The notes beneath the pieces were generated by a model. It worked only from the letters and a program-made list of their open reading frames with translations, was not told the origin of the DNA and made no database searches. Made by a program: the position numbers and the translations under genes. Shown here piece after piece: positions 46,803 through 56,762 of a stretch of 64,000 bases of DNA. Source of the stretch: Micromonospora arborensis (GTDB taxonomy: Bacteria; Actinomycetota; Actinomycetes; Mycobacteriales; Micromonosporaceae); contig NZ_PYBV01000017.1 in NCBI RefSeq assembly GCF_003205615.1, forward strand, positions 62,001-126,000. The letters run 5' to 3'. Numbering within the stretch: position 1 is the first letter of the stretch; each line of letters begins with the position of its first letter.

Positions 46803-47409
46803 ACGCCGCTCCTCTGCCGACCGCCGAGGTCCGGGCCTGGAACACCGCCACCGTGGCCAGGACCGCGACCTCGGCGAGGATGAGGAGGCGTTCGGCCAGG
46901 CCGATGAGCACCCGGTCACCGGGGTAGGCGGACCAGACCATCGCCGCCGCCAGGGCAAGGCTGAGCAGGACGAGGGCGCGTAGCGTCCGGGCTGCGGGGG
47001 CCAGATCCGACCGGCGGGCAAGCAGCCAACCGCCGATCGGGAGCGCCAGGAAGGCGACCACCGAGGCGTACCGGTGCAGGTAGGCCGCCGTGGTCATCGC
47101 CGTGCCCGGCTCGTTCGTCGGCACCACCGCGGCGAGTAGCAGACCGGCCGCCCAGGTGCCGAGCAGCAACTCGGCTGCTCGGGGTGGGCCGGTGCCGCGC
47201 AGCCCGTACAGCAGCGTCACGGTGGCGAGCGCGAGCACCACCATGGCGACGTCGATGACGCCGCCCCGGTCGGAGACCGCGAAGTCGCTGATGGTCAGCG
47301 CCCACGGGCTGAGGTCGTCGTTGACTTCGAGGTGGCCGATCACGGTGAGCAGCGCCGCCAGCGCGATGCCGCCGAGGGCGAACAGGCCGGTGCTCCGGGT
47401 TCCAGGCAT
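46759..47409 (-). CDS. DUF998 family membrane protein
   Basis: 216 residues with six hydrophobic helices and the DUF998 pattern of a first helix (GLFALGGIALAALLTVIGH), a loop with DFAVSDRGG, and later paired helices. No enzymatic motif is seen. Its last 15 codons overlap the end of the LpdA-like gene on the other strand, a strong convergent overlap. Confidence 0.82.
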   Translation of the reverse strand: MPGTRSTGLFALGGIALAALLTVIGHLEVNDDLSPWALTISDFAVSDRGGVIDVAMVVLALATVTLLYGLRGTGPPRAAELLLGTWAAGLLLAAVVPTNEPGTAMTTAAYLHRYASVVAFLALPIGGWLLARRSDLAPAARTLRALVLLSLALAAAMVWSAYPGDRVLIGLAERLLILAEVAVLATVAVFQARTSAVGRGAAFTPVRGASAGALPR

Positions 47410-47559
47410 GCCTCAGCCTGTCGCCGCAGGCACCCGAGCCGGATCCGGGACCGCCACCGAAATCGTTGCGGGGGACCACCCCTAGAGGCATCCGGAGAAT
47501 CGGTGTGGTCCCTCAGGTGCAGCCGTGTGTTGGCCTCGCCGACGGCGGCCCTAGCCCCA

Positions 47560-47892
47560 TCAGGCAACGTTCAGGTGGATGTTCCCGATGCGGGCGACGA
47601 CGTCGAGGTGGCCCCCGAGCCCGGTGACGTAGGCACGGAGTGTTTCCAGGCTGGTGTGCTCGCCATTCTCGATCTGGCTGATCCTCGCCTGGGTCAAGCC
47701 GGCGGCCTCGGCGAGCTGGGTCTGGGTCATGCCCAGTTGTTTGCGGATCTCCGCCAGCTGCGCACCGCTGACTGACGCCAGCATCTGCTCGCGCTGCTGG
47801 GCCCGTCGGGCGACCCGATCCGGATGATCCCAGGACGGGTCGAGCTCCCGGGCTTTCGCCTTCACGTCGCGCCAGTCAGCTCCACCGGTCAT
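47560..47892 (-). CDS. HigA-type HTH antitoxin
   Basis: 110 residues from ATG 47892. The XRE helix-turn-helix is clear (IRKQLGMTQTQLAEAAGLTQARISQIENG). Its start overlaps the toxin stop by four bases, giving the toxin-first order of HigBA modules. It probably neutralises the toxin and represses the promoter at 48266-48282. The A+T content of the pair is a little higher than in its neighbours, compatible with mobility. Confidence 0.88.
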   Translation of the reverse strand: MTGGADWRDVKAKARELDPSWDHPDRVARRAQQREQMLASVSGAQLAEIRKQLGMTQTQLAEAAGLTQARISQIENGEHTSLETLRAYVTGLGGHLDVVARIGNIHLNVA

Positions 47893-48257
47893 CGTTGTGC
47901 GCCTTTCAGGCTGATGAGGTGCTCCTGAAACCGATCGTCCGCCAAGGGGACGGCCGTCTGGTACCAACTCTGCCACTGGCCGGACTTGTCTCCGGCGACC
48001 AGGAAGACCGCCTCTCGAAGTGGATCGAAAGCGAAGATCATGCGGACCTCCGTGGAGCCAGCGGACCCAGGTCGCAGCTCCTTCATGTGGTGGAAGGAAC
48101 TGCCTTTGAGGCGGTCGACCAACGGACGCCCGAGTGCCGGTCCGTGCTCCGTGAGGAGGTCGATGGCCTCACTGATGAGGTCGGCACTGGCGGGGTCCGT
48201 CCTGCAGAGGTCGAGGAACCACTCCTCGACCTCAGGGTGAAGTTTGACGTCCCACAT
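47889..48257 (-). CDS. HigB/RelE-family toxin (phage-derived Gp49-like)
   Basis: 122 residues from ATG 48257. LHPEVEEWFLDL at the start, GPALGRPLVDRLKGSSFHHMKELRPG in the middle and RMIFAFDPLREAVFLVAGDKSG match the Gp49-like HigB toxin group, ribosome-associated mRNA interferases. The toxin gene comes first and overlaps the HTH antitoxin. A TATAAG-5-CTTATA palindrome precedes it. Confidence 0.87.
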   Translation of the reverse strand: MWDVKLHPEVEEWFLDLCRTDPASADLISEAIDLLTEHGPALGRPLVDRLKGSSFHHMKELRPGSAGSTEVRMIFAFDPLREAVFLVAGDKSGQWQSWYQTAVPLADDRFQEHLISLKGAQR

Positions 48258-48265
48258 CTCGTCAA

Positions 48266-48282
48266 TATAAGTCCAGCTTATA
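48266..48282. promoter_or_regulatory. Palindromic operator of the toxin-antitoxin pair
   Basis: TATAAG (48266-48271) and CTTATA (48277-48282) form a perfect inverted repeat with a 5-base centre, eight bases upstream of the toxin ATG. It is strikingly A+T-rich for this genome and probably overlaps the -10 region, where the antitoxin would bind. Confidence 0.7.
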
Positions 48283-48302
48283 CCCGAAGGGCGGGCTGAC
48301 AC

Positions 48303-48926
48303 TCAGTCGAGGGGGACGTCGACTGCGGCGGCGGCTCGGGCGTGGCGGGCGCTGACCAGCGTCATCGCCCAGCCCGCCGCGGCGAACCCGGCTGCGGCGG
48401 CGGTGGCGATGATGGCCAGCCGCCAAGCTGACTCGGTCAGCGCGGTGCCGCCCAGGTGCCCGACGAGCGCGCCGTAGGTGGCCCAGCCCAGCGCGGCGAT
48501 GGCCTCGTAGACCACGAACAGTCGGTACGGGTAGCGGCTGCGGCCGGCCGAGAAGCAGGCCGCCATCCGCCCGCCGGGCACGAACCGGCAGAGCAGGATG
48601 ACCAGCGGCCCGGGTTGTCGCAGCCCCTGGGTGACCCGATTGGCGACCCGACGGGCCCGGCTCAGTTCGGCGGCGTGCCGGGGTGGCCGCCGGTCCGGTG
48701 CGACGCGTCCGAGCAGGTAGCAAGCCAGGTCGCCGGCGAATACGCCGAGCGCGCCGACGGCGATGGTGACCGGCAGGCTGAGCCCGCCGTAGACGGTGAG
48801 CGCACCACTGGTGATCATGACGATCTGGGTGGGGATCACCGGGACGAAGGCGTCCGCGATCAGCAGGGCGAGCAGCAGCAGGTACGCCCACGTCGGCGAT
48901 GCGACGTCAGTCAGTAGTTCGGGCAC
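48303..48926 (-). CDS. DedA family membrane protein
   Basis: 207 residues from GTG 48926 (GAGG at a suitable distance; GTG 48935 adds three residues). It has the DedA/VTT fold: VPVIPTQIVMITSGAL, GVFAGDLACYLLGR, and the re-entrant FVPGGRMAACFSAG motif with a conserved Arg. DedA proteins act as membrane transporters/scramblases (some flip undecaprenyl phosphate). Five or so helices are visible. The C-terminus is close to the toxin operator. Confidence 0.9.
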   Translation of the reverse strand: MPELLTDVASPTWAYLLLLALLIADAFVPVIPTQIVMITSGALTVYGGLSLPVTIAVGALGVFAGDLACYLLGRVAPDRRPPRHAAELSRARRVANRVTQGLRQPGPLVILLCRFVPGGRMAACFSAGRSRYPYRLFVVYEAIAALGWATYGALVGHLGGTALTESAWRLAIIATAAAAGFAAAGWAMTLVSARHARAAAAVDVPLD

Positions 48927-49283
48927 GCCTGCCACCTCGCCGGATGCGGCCGATTGGGTGTCTTGAGCCTGACTGCGTGTCCGGCGTCACCGTGGACAGC
49001 CCCGGCCCGTCGTGACGGTCGACACGACCCGGCCACCCAGGTACAACGAGGCGAACCGATCTCGGGTGACGGGGTGCGGTGGCCCTCCCACCCGTCCGGT
49101 GCGGTCGGCAAATCGGTGTACGTCGGCGTACCGTTGTCGGCGCGGCCCAGGCCCGTCGGGTCCCCCGTTCCTGACGATTCGGGCCGCCTGGGCCGCCGGC
49201 GGGTCCCGCGCCGGCGGCCCGCCCCTTCCTTCGCCGCCGCAAATCCAGGTGCCTCCCCGATTGTCGGTGGGTACGGTCGCGGT
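48927..49283. other. Intergenic region upstream of the Thr leader
   Basis: About 350 bases without a supported gene. Open frames exist on both strands because of the high G+C, but none has a ribosome-binding site and none resembles a protein. The region must hold the promoters of the DedA gene (minus) and of the ThrRS transcript (plus). Confidence 0.6.
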
Positions 49284-49340
49284 ATGCGCAGAGCCGTAGT
49301 GCTGACGACGACGCCGGGTATCCCCGGCGCGCTGCTCTGA
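49284..49340 (+). CDS. Putative threonine leader peptide of attenuator
   Basis: An 18-residue open frame, MRRAVVLTTTPGIPGALL, starts at ATG 49284 and stops at 49338-49340. It contains three consecutive ACG (Thr) codons. A G+C-rich hairpin follows 18 bases later, and a threonyl-tRNA synthetase-like gene starts at 49444. This is the layout of a translation-coupled transcription attenuator: stalling at Thr codons would relieve termination. No Shine-Dalgarno is seen, so the leader may be leaderless-translated. The inference rests on arrangement only. Confidence 0.6.
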   Translation: MRRAVVLTTTPGIPGALL

Positions 49341-49358
49341 CGTAACCACCGTCGACCA

Positions 49359-49387
49359 GGCCCCGGGGCGATCCGCCCCGGAGGGCC
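49359..49387 (+). terminator. Attenuator-type hairpin before the ThrRS gene
   Basis: CCGGGGCG (49363-49370) pairs with CGCCCCGG (49374-49381) around a 3-base loop. Flanking GGCC at 49359-49362 and 49384-49387 extends the stem past a 2-base bulge. A competing pairing between CGGCGCGC in the end of the leader peptide (about 49325-49332) and GCGCGCCG after the hairpin (about 49388-49395) is possible. Confidence 0.55.
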
Positions 49388-49443
49388 GCGCGCCGAACGG
49401 AGCCCAGGTCGCCTCCGGGTCGTACCCGATCCAGGAGCCCGAC

Positions 49444-50661
49444 ATGATCGACCACCGTAGGCTCGGCCGCGAGCTGGACCTCTTCGTCTCCGATCCGCTC
49501 GCCGGTGCCGGCCTGCCGATCTGGCTGCCGGCCGGCGCCGCCGCCCGGCACGCCGTCGAGGAGTACGTCTGGGAGTTGGAGCGCCGCTCCGGCCACCAGC
49601 ACGTCTACTCGCCGCCGCTGGGCAAACGCGAACTCTTCGAACTCTCCGGGCACCTCGGCTACTTCGCCGACGACATGTTTCCGCCGATGCGACTGAGCGC
49701 GGACGACGAGTTCGTGCTCCGGCCCGCGCTCTGCCCGCACCACGCGCTGGTCTTCCGCGCCCGGGGTCGCTCCTACCGGGAGTTGCCGCTGCGGGTCGCG
49801 GAGCTTGGTGGGATGTACCGCTCGGAGCGCTCCGGGGTGCTCGGTGGGCTGTCCCGGGTACGCGCCATCTCGCTCAACGACGCGCACACCTTCTGTGCCC
49901 CCGAGCAGGTGGGTGAGGAGGTGGCCCGGATCCTCCGGCTGATCCGCGCCGCGCACGCGGCGCTCGGCGTCCGCCCGGCCGGCTTCCGGCTGTCGCTGCG
50001 TGGGCCGGGCGAGAAGTACGTCGGCGACGACGCGCAGTGGGCCCGTGCCGAGGATCTGCTCCGGGGCGCGCTGGCCGGGGTGTCGTACGTCGAGGCTCCG
50101 GGGGAGGCCGCCTTCTACGGTCCGAAGATCGACATTCAGATCGTCGACGCCGCCGGCCGGGAGTCGACCCTCTCCACCATCCAGTTGGACTTCGACAAGC
50201 CGGAGCGGTTCGACCTGTCGTACACCGACTCGGACGGCAGCCGGCGTCGACCGGTCATGGTGCACCGCAGCCTGGTCGGCAGCATGGAGCGGCTGTTCGC
50301 GTACCTGATCGAGGTGCACGAGGGCGCCTTCCCGGCCTGGTACGCGCCGGTCCAACTGGTGCTGCTGCCGGTCGACGATGCCCAGGCCGACGTGGCGGCC
50401 GACCTGGCCCGGCGGGCCGTCGACGCCGGCCTGCGGGTCGAGGTCGACGTCACCGGCTCGCTGGGCGCCCGGATCCGGGACGCGGCCCGCCGCCGCGTCC
50501 CGTACCTCGGGGTGTTGGGTCCACGCGAGGCGGCCGACGGGCGTCTCGCGCTGCGCCTGCGCGGCGGCCGGGCCCTGGAACCGATGCCCGCAGACGCCGC
50601 GCTCGCCTTGATCAGCGGGCAGGTCGCCGCCCGCGCGGCCGACCTGCTCCCGGCGGACTGA
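49444..50661 (+). CDS. Threonyl-tRNA synthetase-like protein lacking TGS and editing domains
   Basis: 405 residues against about 640-690 for normal ThrRS. The class II catalytic core and the C-terminal anticodon-binding domain (from about residue 305) are complete, and the N1/TGS and N2 editing domains are missing. All three zinc/threonine-site residues are kept: Cys in LCPHH, His in NDAHTFC, His in VMVHRSLVGSMERL. It should charge tRNA-Thr but cannot correct Ser mischarging in cis. It is preceded by a Thr-codon leader and hairpin. It may be an inducible second ThrRS, or a resistance copy against a ThrRS inhibitor. No biosynthetic cluster is seen next to it. Confidence 0.88.
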   Translation: MIDHRRLGRELDLFVSDPLAGAGLPIWLPAGAAARHAVEEYVWELERRSGHQHVYSPPLGKRELFELSGHLGYFADDMFPPMRLSADDEFVLRPALCPHHALVFRARGRSYRELPLRVAELGGMYRSERSGVLGGLSRVRAISLNDAHTFCAPEQVGEEVARILRLIRAAHAALGVRPAGFRLSLRGPGEKYVGDDAQWARAEDLLRGALAGVSYVEAPGEAAFYGPKIDIQIVDAAGRESTLSTIQLDFDKPERFDLSYTDSDGSRRRPVMVHRSLVGSMERLFAYLIEVHEGAFPAWYAPVQLVLLPVDDAQADVAADLARRAVDAGLRVEVDVTGSLGARIRDAARRRVPYLGVLGPREAADGRLALRLRGGRALEPMPADAALALISGQVAARAADLLPAD

Positions 50662-50682
50662 CCCACCCGCCGATCCGGGGCG

Positions 50683-50714
50683 GGTCGCCGTCGATCGCGT
50701 CGCGCGCACGGCGA
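50683..50714. terminator. Hairpin between ThrRS and ABC exporter genes
   Basis: GGTCGCCGT (50683-50691) pairs exactly with ACGGCGACC (50706-50714). It lies between the stop of the synthetase (50661) and the stop of the convergent exporter gene (50720). Confidence 0.55.
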
Positions 50715-50719
50715 CCTAG

Positions 50720-52762
50720 CTAGACCGCCGCCGGTTGGCCGACCGGCTCCTTGTCGACGACGGCACCGGTGAACTGGGAGCGGTAGAGCCGGTGGTACGC
50801 GCCGTGGGCGGCGAGCAACTGCTCGTGGGTGCCCTGCTCGACGATCCGGCCGTTCTCCATCATCAGGATCAGGTCGGCGTCGCGGATGGTGGAGAGCCGG
50901 TGCGCGATGACGAAGCTGGTCCGGTCCGAGCGCAGCGCGGCCATCGCCCGTTGGAGCAGCACCTCGGTACGGGTGTCCACCGAGCTGGTCGCCTCGTCGA
51001 GGATCAGCAGCGACGGCTCGGCGAGGAACGCCCGGGCGATGGTGATGAGCTGCTTCTCGCCGGCGCTGACGTTGCTGCCCTCCTCGTCGATGACCGTGTC
51101 GTAGCCGTCGGGCAGGCTGTGCACGAACCGGTCCACGAAGGTGGCCTGGGCCGCGGCGAGGATTTCCTCCTCGGTCGCGTCCGGCCGCCCGTAGGCGATG
51201 TTGTCCCGGATGGTGCCGCCGAAGAGCCAGGTGTCCTGCAGCACCATGCCGACCCGGCCGCGCAGGTCGTCGCGGCGCATCGTCGTGATGTCCACCCCGT
51301 CGAGCGTGATCCGGCCGGCGTCCAGTTCGTAGAACCGCATGACCAGGTTGACCAGGGTGGTCTTGCCGGCGCCGGTCGGGCCGACGATGGCCACCGTGTG
51401 ACCCGGCTCGGCGACCAGCGACAGGTCGTCGATCAGCGGCTTGTCCGGCTCGTAGCGGAACGAGACGTGTTCGAACTCGACCCGACCGTGCGGGTCGGTG
51501 ACCCGGGCCGGCTCTACCGGGTCGGGGGTCTGCTCATCGGCGTCGAGCACCGCGAAGACCCGCTCGGCCGAGGCAACCCCGGACTGCAGCAGGTTGGCCA
51601 TCGAGGCGAGTTGGGTGAGCGGCTGGGTGAACTGTCGGGAGTACTGGATGAACGCCTGCACGTCGCCGAGGCTCATCGCGCCGGAGGCGACCCGCAGCCC
51701 GCCGACCACGGCGATCGCCACGTAGCTCAGGTTTCCGATGAACATCATCGACGGCATGATGATCCCGGAGATGAACTGGGCCCCGAAGCTGGCCCGGAAC
51801 AGCTCGTCGTTCTTCGCCGCGAACGCGGCCTCCACCTCGCGTTGCCGGCCGAAGACCTTCACCAGCTCATGACCGGTGTACGCCTCCTCGATCTGGCCGT
51901 TCAACTCGCCGGTGTGCTTCCACTGCGCGATGAACTGCTTCTGTGAACGCTTGGCGATGCGTTGGGTGACCAGCACCGACAGCGGCACCGCGACCAGGGC
52001 GACGAGGGCCAGCAGCGGCGAGATCCAGAACATCACGGCCAGCACGCCGACGACGGTCAGCAGCGAGGTGAGTAGCTGGCTGAGGGTCTGTTGGAGGCTG
52101 GTGGCGATGTTGTCGATGTCGTTGGTGACCCGGCTGAGCAGCTCACCGCGGGGCTGCCGGTCGAAGTAGGGCAGCGGCAGCCGGTTGAGCTTCTCCTCCA
52201 CCTCGGCGCGCAGCCGTTGCACGGTGCGCTGGACCACCCCGTTGAGCAGCCAGCCCTGCCACCAGGACAGCACGCTCGCGGCCAGGTAGAGCCCGAGCGC
52301 CAGCAGCAGCACCCGACCCAGGGCGCCGAAGTCGATGCCCACCCCGGGCATCACGTCCATCCGGGCGAGCATGTCGGCGAAGCTGTTGTTGCCGCTGGCC
52401 CGGGCCGCGGCGACGGCCTGCTCGGCGGTGGTGCCGGCGGGTAGGTCCCGGCCGATCACCCCAGTGAAGATCAGGTCGGTGGCATGGCCGAGGAGCTTCG
52501 GCCCGGCCACGCTGAACCCGACGCTGACCACGGCCAGAGTGATGATCGCGCCCAGGTGCAGCCGGTGCGGGCGCAGCCGGCCGAGCAACCGTCGGGCGGA
52601 CGGCCCGAAGTTCATCGACTTCTCGGCGGGCATCCCGGCGCTCATCCACCCCGGGCCGCCGCGCTGACCGCCGGGCGGCAGCCGCTTCGGCGTCGCCGCG
52701 CCGCCGCCGGCCGGCTTCTGACTGGGTACGGCCGCGGTGCGCGGCTCGTCGCGCTCGCTCAT
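50720..52762 (-). CDS. Heterodimeric ABC exporter subunit (canonical ATP site)
   Basis: 680 residues. A Gly/Pro-rich N-terminal extension of about 80 residues precedes the six-helix exporter domain and an ATPase domain with Walker [10 protein letters not shown], signature VSAGEKQ and Walker [13 protein letters not shown]. The start overlaps the stop of the partner subunit by four bases. The pair resembles multidrug/lipid exporters such as TmrAB/BmrCD. A MarR regulator starts the operon. The transported compound is unknown. Confidence 0.92.
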   Translation of the reverse strand: MSERDEPRTAAVPSQKPAGGGAATPKRLPPGGQRGGPGWMSAGMPAEKSMNFGPSARRLLGRLRPHRLHLGAIITLAVVSVGFSVAGPKLLGHATDLIFTGVIGRDLPAGTTAEQAVAAARASGNNSFADMLARMDVMPGVGIDFGALGRVLLLALGLYLAASVLSWWQGWLLNGVVQRTVQRLRAEVEEKLNRLPLPYFDRQPRGELLSRVTNDIDNIATSLQQTLSQLLTSLLTVVGVLAVMFWISPLLALVALVAVPLSVLVTQRIAKRSQKQFIAQWKHTGELNGQIEEAYTGHELVKVFGRQREVEAAFAAKNDELFRASFGAQFISGIIMPSMMFIGNLSYVAIAVVGGLRVASGAMSLGDVQAFIQYSRQFTQPLTQLASMANLLQSGVASAERVFAVLDADEQTPDPVEPARVTDPHGRVEFEHVSFRYEPDKPLIDDLSLVAEPGHTVAIVGPTGAGKTTLVNLVMRFYELDAGRITLDGVDITTMRRDDLRGRVGMVLQDTWLFGGTIRDNIAYGRPDATEEEILAAAQATFVDRFVHSLPDGYDTVIDEEGSNVSAGEKQLITIARAFLAEPSLLILDEATSSVDTRTEVLLQRAMAALRSDRTSFVIAHRLSTIRDADLILMMENGRIVEQGTHEQLLAAHGAYHRLYRSQFTGAVVDKEPVGQPAAV

Positions 52763-54492
52763 GCCGCCACCTCCGCCGTCTGCTGGGACGCCACGATCTC
52801 GGCGTACGTCGGGCAGGTCTCCAACAATTCCGCGTGTCGTCCCACTCCGACGACCCCTCCGTCCTCAAGAACGATGATCTGGTCGGCGTCGATGATCGTG
52901 GAAACCCGCTGGGCCACGATCACCACCGCGGACTGCGCGGTGATCGGCCGCAGGGCGGCTCTGAGTCGCGCGTCGGTGCCAAGGTCGAGCGCGGAGAACG
53001 AGTCGTCGAAGAGGTAGATCTCCGGTTGCCGGACCAGGGCCCGGGCGATGGCCAGACGCTGTCGCTGCCCACCGGAGACGGTGGTGCCGCCCTGCGCGAT
53101 CGGCGCGTCCAGCCCGCCGGGCATCTGGGCCACGAAGTCCCGGGCCTGGGCGATCTCCAACGCCGTCCACAGCTCCTCGTCGGTGGCGTCCGGGTTGCCG
53201 TAGCGCAGGTTGCTGGCAACCGTTCCGGTGAACAGGTACGGCCGCTGCGGCACCAGGCCGATCCGCCGCCACAACTCGTCCGGCGCCAACTCCCGTACGT
53301 CCACCCCGTCGACCAGCACCGCGCCGGCGGTGACGTCGACCAGACGGGGGATCAGCGACAGCAGGGTCGTCTTACCGGCACCGGTGCTGCCGATGATCGC
53401 CGTGGTGGTGCCCGGGGTGGCCCGGAAGGAGATGTCCCGCAGCACCGGTTCGACCGCACCCGGGAATTGGAAACGCACCCCGCGTAGCTCCAACTCGGCC
53501 CGGGTGGACAGCTCGCTGACCGGCTCGGCGGCGGGAACCACCGAGGAGTCGGTGTCCAGTACTTCCACGATCCGCTCGGCGCAGACCGCGGCCCGGGGCA
53601 CCATCATCAGCATGAAGGTGGCCATCATCACCGCCATCAGGATCTGCATCAGGTACTGCAGGAAGGCGGTGAGCGCGCCGATCTGGATCGCGTCGGAGTC
53701 CACCCGGTGCGCGCCGAACCAGAGCACCGCCACGCTGGAGACGTTCAGCACCAGCATGACCACTGGGAAGATCATCGCCAGCAGACGGCCGGTACGCATA
53801 CCGGTGGCTGCCAATTCGGCGTTGGCGACGGCGAAACGATCCGTCTCGTACGGCTCGCGGACGAAGGCGCGGACCACCCGGATGCCGGTGATCTGTTCAC
53901 GCAGCACCCGGTTGACCGTGTCGATCCGGGTCTGCATCAGCCGGAAACCCGGCACCATCCGACGGATGATCGCGCCGAGGGCGACGGCCAGCACCGGCAC
54001 GCTGACCAGCATCAGCCAGGAGAGCCCGACGTCCTCGCGGAGCGCCATCACCACGCCGCCCACGCACATGATCGGTGCGGCGACCATCATGGTGCAGCTC
54101 ATCAGGACGAGCATCTGCACCTGTTGCACGTCGTTGGTGTTGCGGGTGATCAGCGACGGTGCGCCGAACCGGGCGACCTCGCGGGCGGAGAAACGGTTGA
54201 CGTGCCCGAACAACGTGGCCCGGACATCCCGGCCGAAGCCCATCGCGATCCGGGCGCCCAGGTAGACCGCCACGATCGAACAGGCGATCTGGATCAGGCT
54301 GACCAGCAGCATCCACCCGCCGGTGTGCACGATGTAGGCGGTGTCGCCTCGCGCAACGCCCTTGTCGATGATGTCGGCGTTGAGGCTGGGCAGGTAGAGC
54401 GAGGCCATGGTGCCCACGAACTGGAGCAGCACCACGGCCAGCAACGGTCGTTGGTAGGAGCGCAATTGGTTGCGCAGGAGTCGGATCAGCAC
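52759..54492 (-). CDS. Heterodimeric ABC exporter subunit (degenerate ATP site)
   Basis: 577 residues with a six-helix membrane domain and ATPase domain: Walker [10 protein letters not shown], signature TVSGGQRQR. In Walker B the usual catalytic Glu is Asp ([12 protein letters not shown]), the hallmark of the degenerate half of heterodimeric exporters; the partner at 50720-52762 keeps Glu. The GTG start overlaps the MarR gene by seven bases, and the stop overlaps the partner's ATG. Confidence 0.92.
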   Translation of the reverse strand: MLIRLLRNQLRSYQRPLLAVVLLQFVGTMASLYLPSLNADIIDKGVARGDTAYIVHTGGWMLLVSLIQIACSIVAVYLGARIAMGFGRDVRATLFGHVNRFSAREVARFGAPSLITRNTNDVQQVQMLVLMSCTMMVAAPIMCVGGVVMALREDVGLSWLMLVSVPVLAVALGAIIRRMVPGFRLMQTRIDTVNRVLREQITGIRVVRAFVREPYETDRFAVANAELAATGMRTGRLLAMIFPVVMLVLNVSSVAVLWFGAHRVDSDAIQIGALTAFLQYLMQILMAVMMATFMLMMVPRAAVCAERIVEVLDTDSSVVPAAEPVSELSTRAELELRGVRFQFPGAVEPVLRDISFRATPGTTTAIIGSTGAGKTTLLSLIPRLVDVTAGAVLVDGVDVRELAPDELWRRIGLVPQRPYLFTGTVASNLRYGNPDATDEELWTALEIAQARDFVAQMPGGLDAPIAQGGTTVSGGQRQRLAIARALVRQPEIYLFDDSFSALDLGTDARLRAALRPITAQSAVVIVAQRVSTIIDADQIIVLEDGGVVGVGRHAELLETCPTYAEIVASQQTAEVAA

Positions 54493-54968
54493 GCCGGATC
54501 CTTCGGTTCGGTTGGGCGTCCGGTCATCCGCGGGTCGTCCCCGCTGCCGATGACCTCGAGCAGGAACTCCCTGATCACCTGTGCCTTCACCGGGTCGGCA
54601 TCGACCGAGGTGAGTGGGCGTCCGGAGTGCATCAGTGCGTTGAGCGCGGCCACCCGCTCCCGCCCGGCGGCGGTGAGGACGAGTCGTACGCTGCGTCGGT
54701 CGCTGTCGTCGCGCTGCCGCTCGACGAGCCCGTCGCGGGCCAGCGTGTCAACGATGCCGGTCAGGGTCGCCGGGCGGACGAAGCCCTTCTCGGCGACCTC
54801 CCGATGGGGCAGCTCGCCGTGTTGGGCGAGCGTCATCAGGGTGACCATGCCGGCCTGGGTGAGGCCGTGCTCCTCGGCGAGGTAGCGATTCCACCGCTGC
54901 CCGACGAGGTGCCCGGCCACCACCAGCAGCCGGCCGAGCGGCACATCCTGGAGGGTGACGAGTTCCAC
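54486..54968 (-). CDS. MarR family transcriptional regulator
   Basis: 160 residues from GTG 54968. Winged helix: HGLTQAGMVTLMTLAQHGELPHREVAEKGFVRPATLTGIVDTLARDGLVERQ (read in short blocks), with basic wing DDSDRRSVRLVLT. It is the first gene of an operon with the two ABC exporter genes. The start codon lies seven bases after a TAACCT -10 element, so the mRNA is probably leaderless. A CCCTGA-TAG-TCAGGG palindrome sits between the -10 and -35 boxes, giving simple autorepression. Confidence 0.9.
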   Translation of the reverse strand: MELVTLQDVPLGRLLVVAGHLVGQRWNRYLAEEHGLTQAGMVTLMTLAQHGELPHREVAEKGFVRPATLTGIVDTLARDGLVERQRDDSDRRSVRLVLTAAGRERVAALNALMHSGRPLTSVDADPVKAQVIREFLLEVIGSGDDPRMTGRPTEPKDPAC

Positions 54969-54975
54969 GAGAGGT

Positions 54976-55004
54976 AGGTTAGCTCCCTGATAGTCAGGGG
55001 CCAA
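54976..55004 (-). promoter_or_regulatory. Promoter with embedded operator for MarR-ABC operon
   Basis: On the minus strand TTGGCC (-35; 55004-54999) and TAACCT (-10; 54981-54976) are separated by 17 bases. CCCTGA-TAG-TCAGGG (54985-54999) fills the spacer. The start codon follows the -10 by seven bases. Confidence 0.7.
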
Positions 55005-55092
55005 ACGAAATACCCGCAACAGTGACGCCGCTCGCGATCCGCAGGCCGGTGCGCTGCCCAAGCGGGGTGACCGGGCTCCCCGCCCTCCCTCG

Positions 55093-55153
55093 GTTGATCA
55101 TGAGGTTATTGCCCCGACACGCCGATGCGGAAGGCAATAACCTCATGATCAAC
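55093..55153. repeat. Perfect 21-bp inverted repeat, GATC-anchored family
   Basis: Arms 55093-55113 and 55133-55153 are exact complements around 19 bases; each contains GATCATGAGGTTATTGCC or its complement. It lies between the divergent MarR promoter and the end of the GuaB1 gene. The outer core is shared with 23296-23350. Confidence 0.85.
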
Positions 55154-55212
55154 GGGGACTGGGCAGGGCGGGGTGGGGGAGGCCGGGTGGGGGTGGGGAG
55201 GCGGGGCGGGGG

Positions 55213-56727
<1,515 letters not shown>

Positions 56728-56762
56728 TCAGGAAAGACCCCTCAGCCCAGGGTGCCCTTTCG

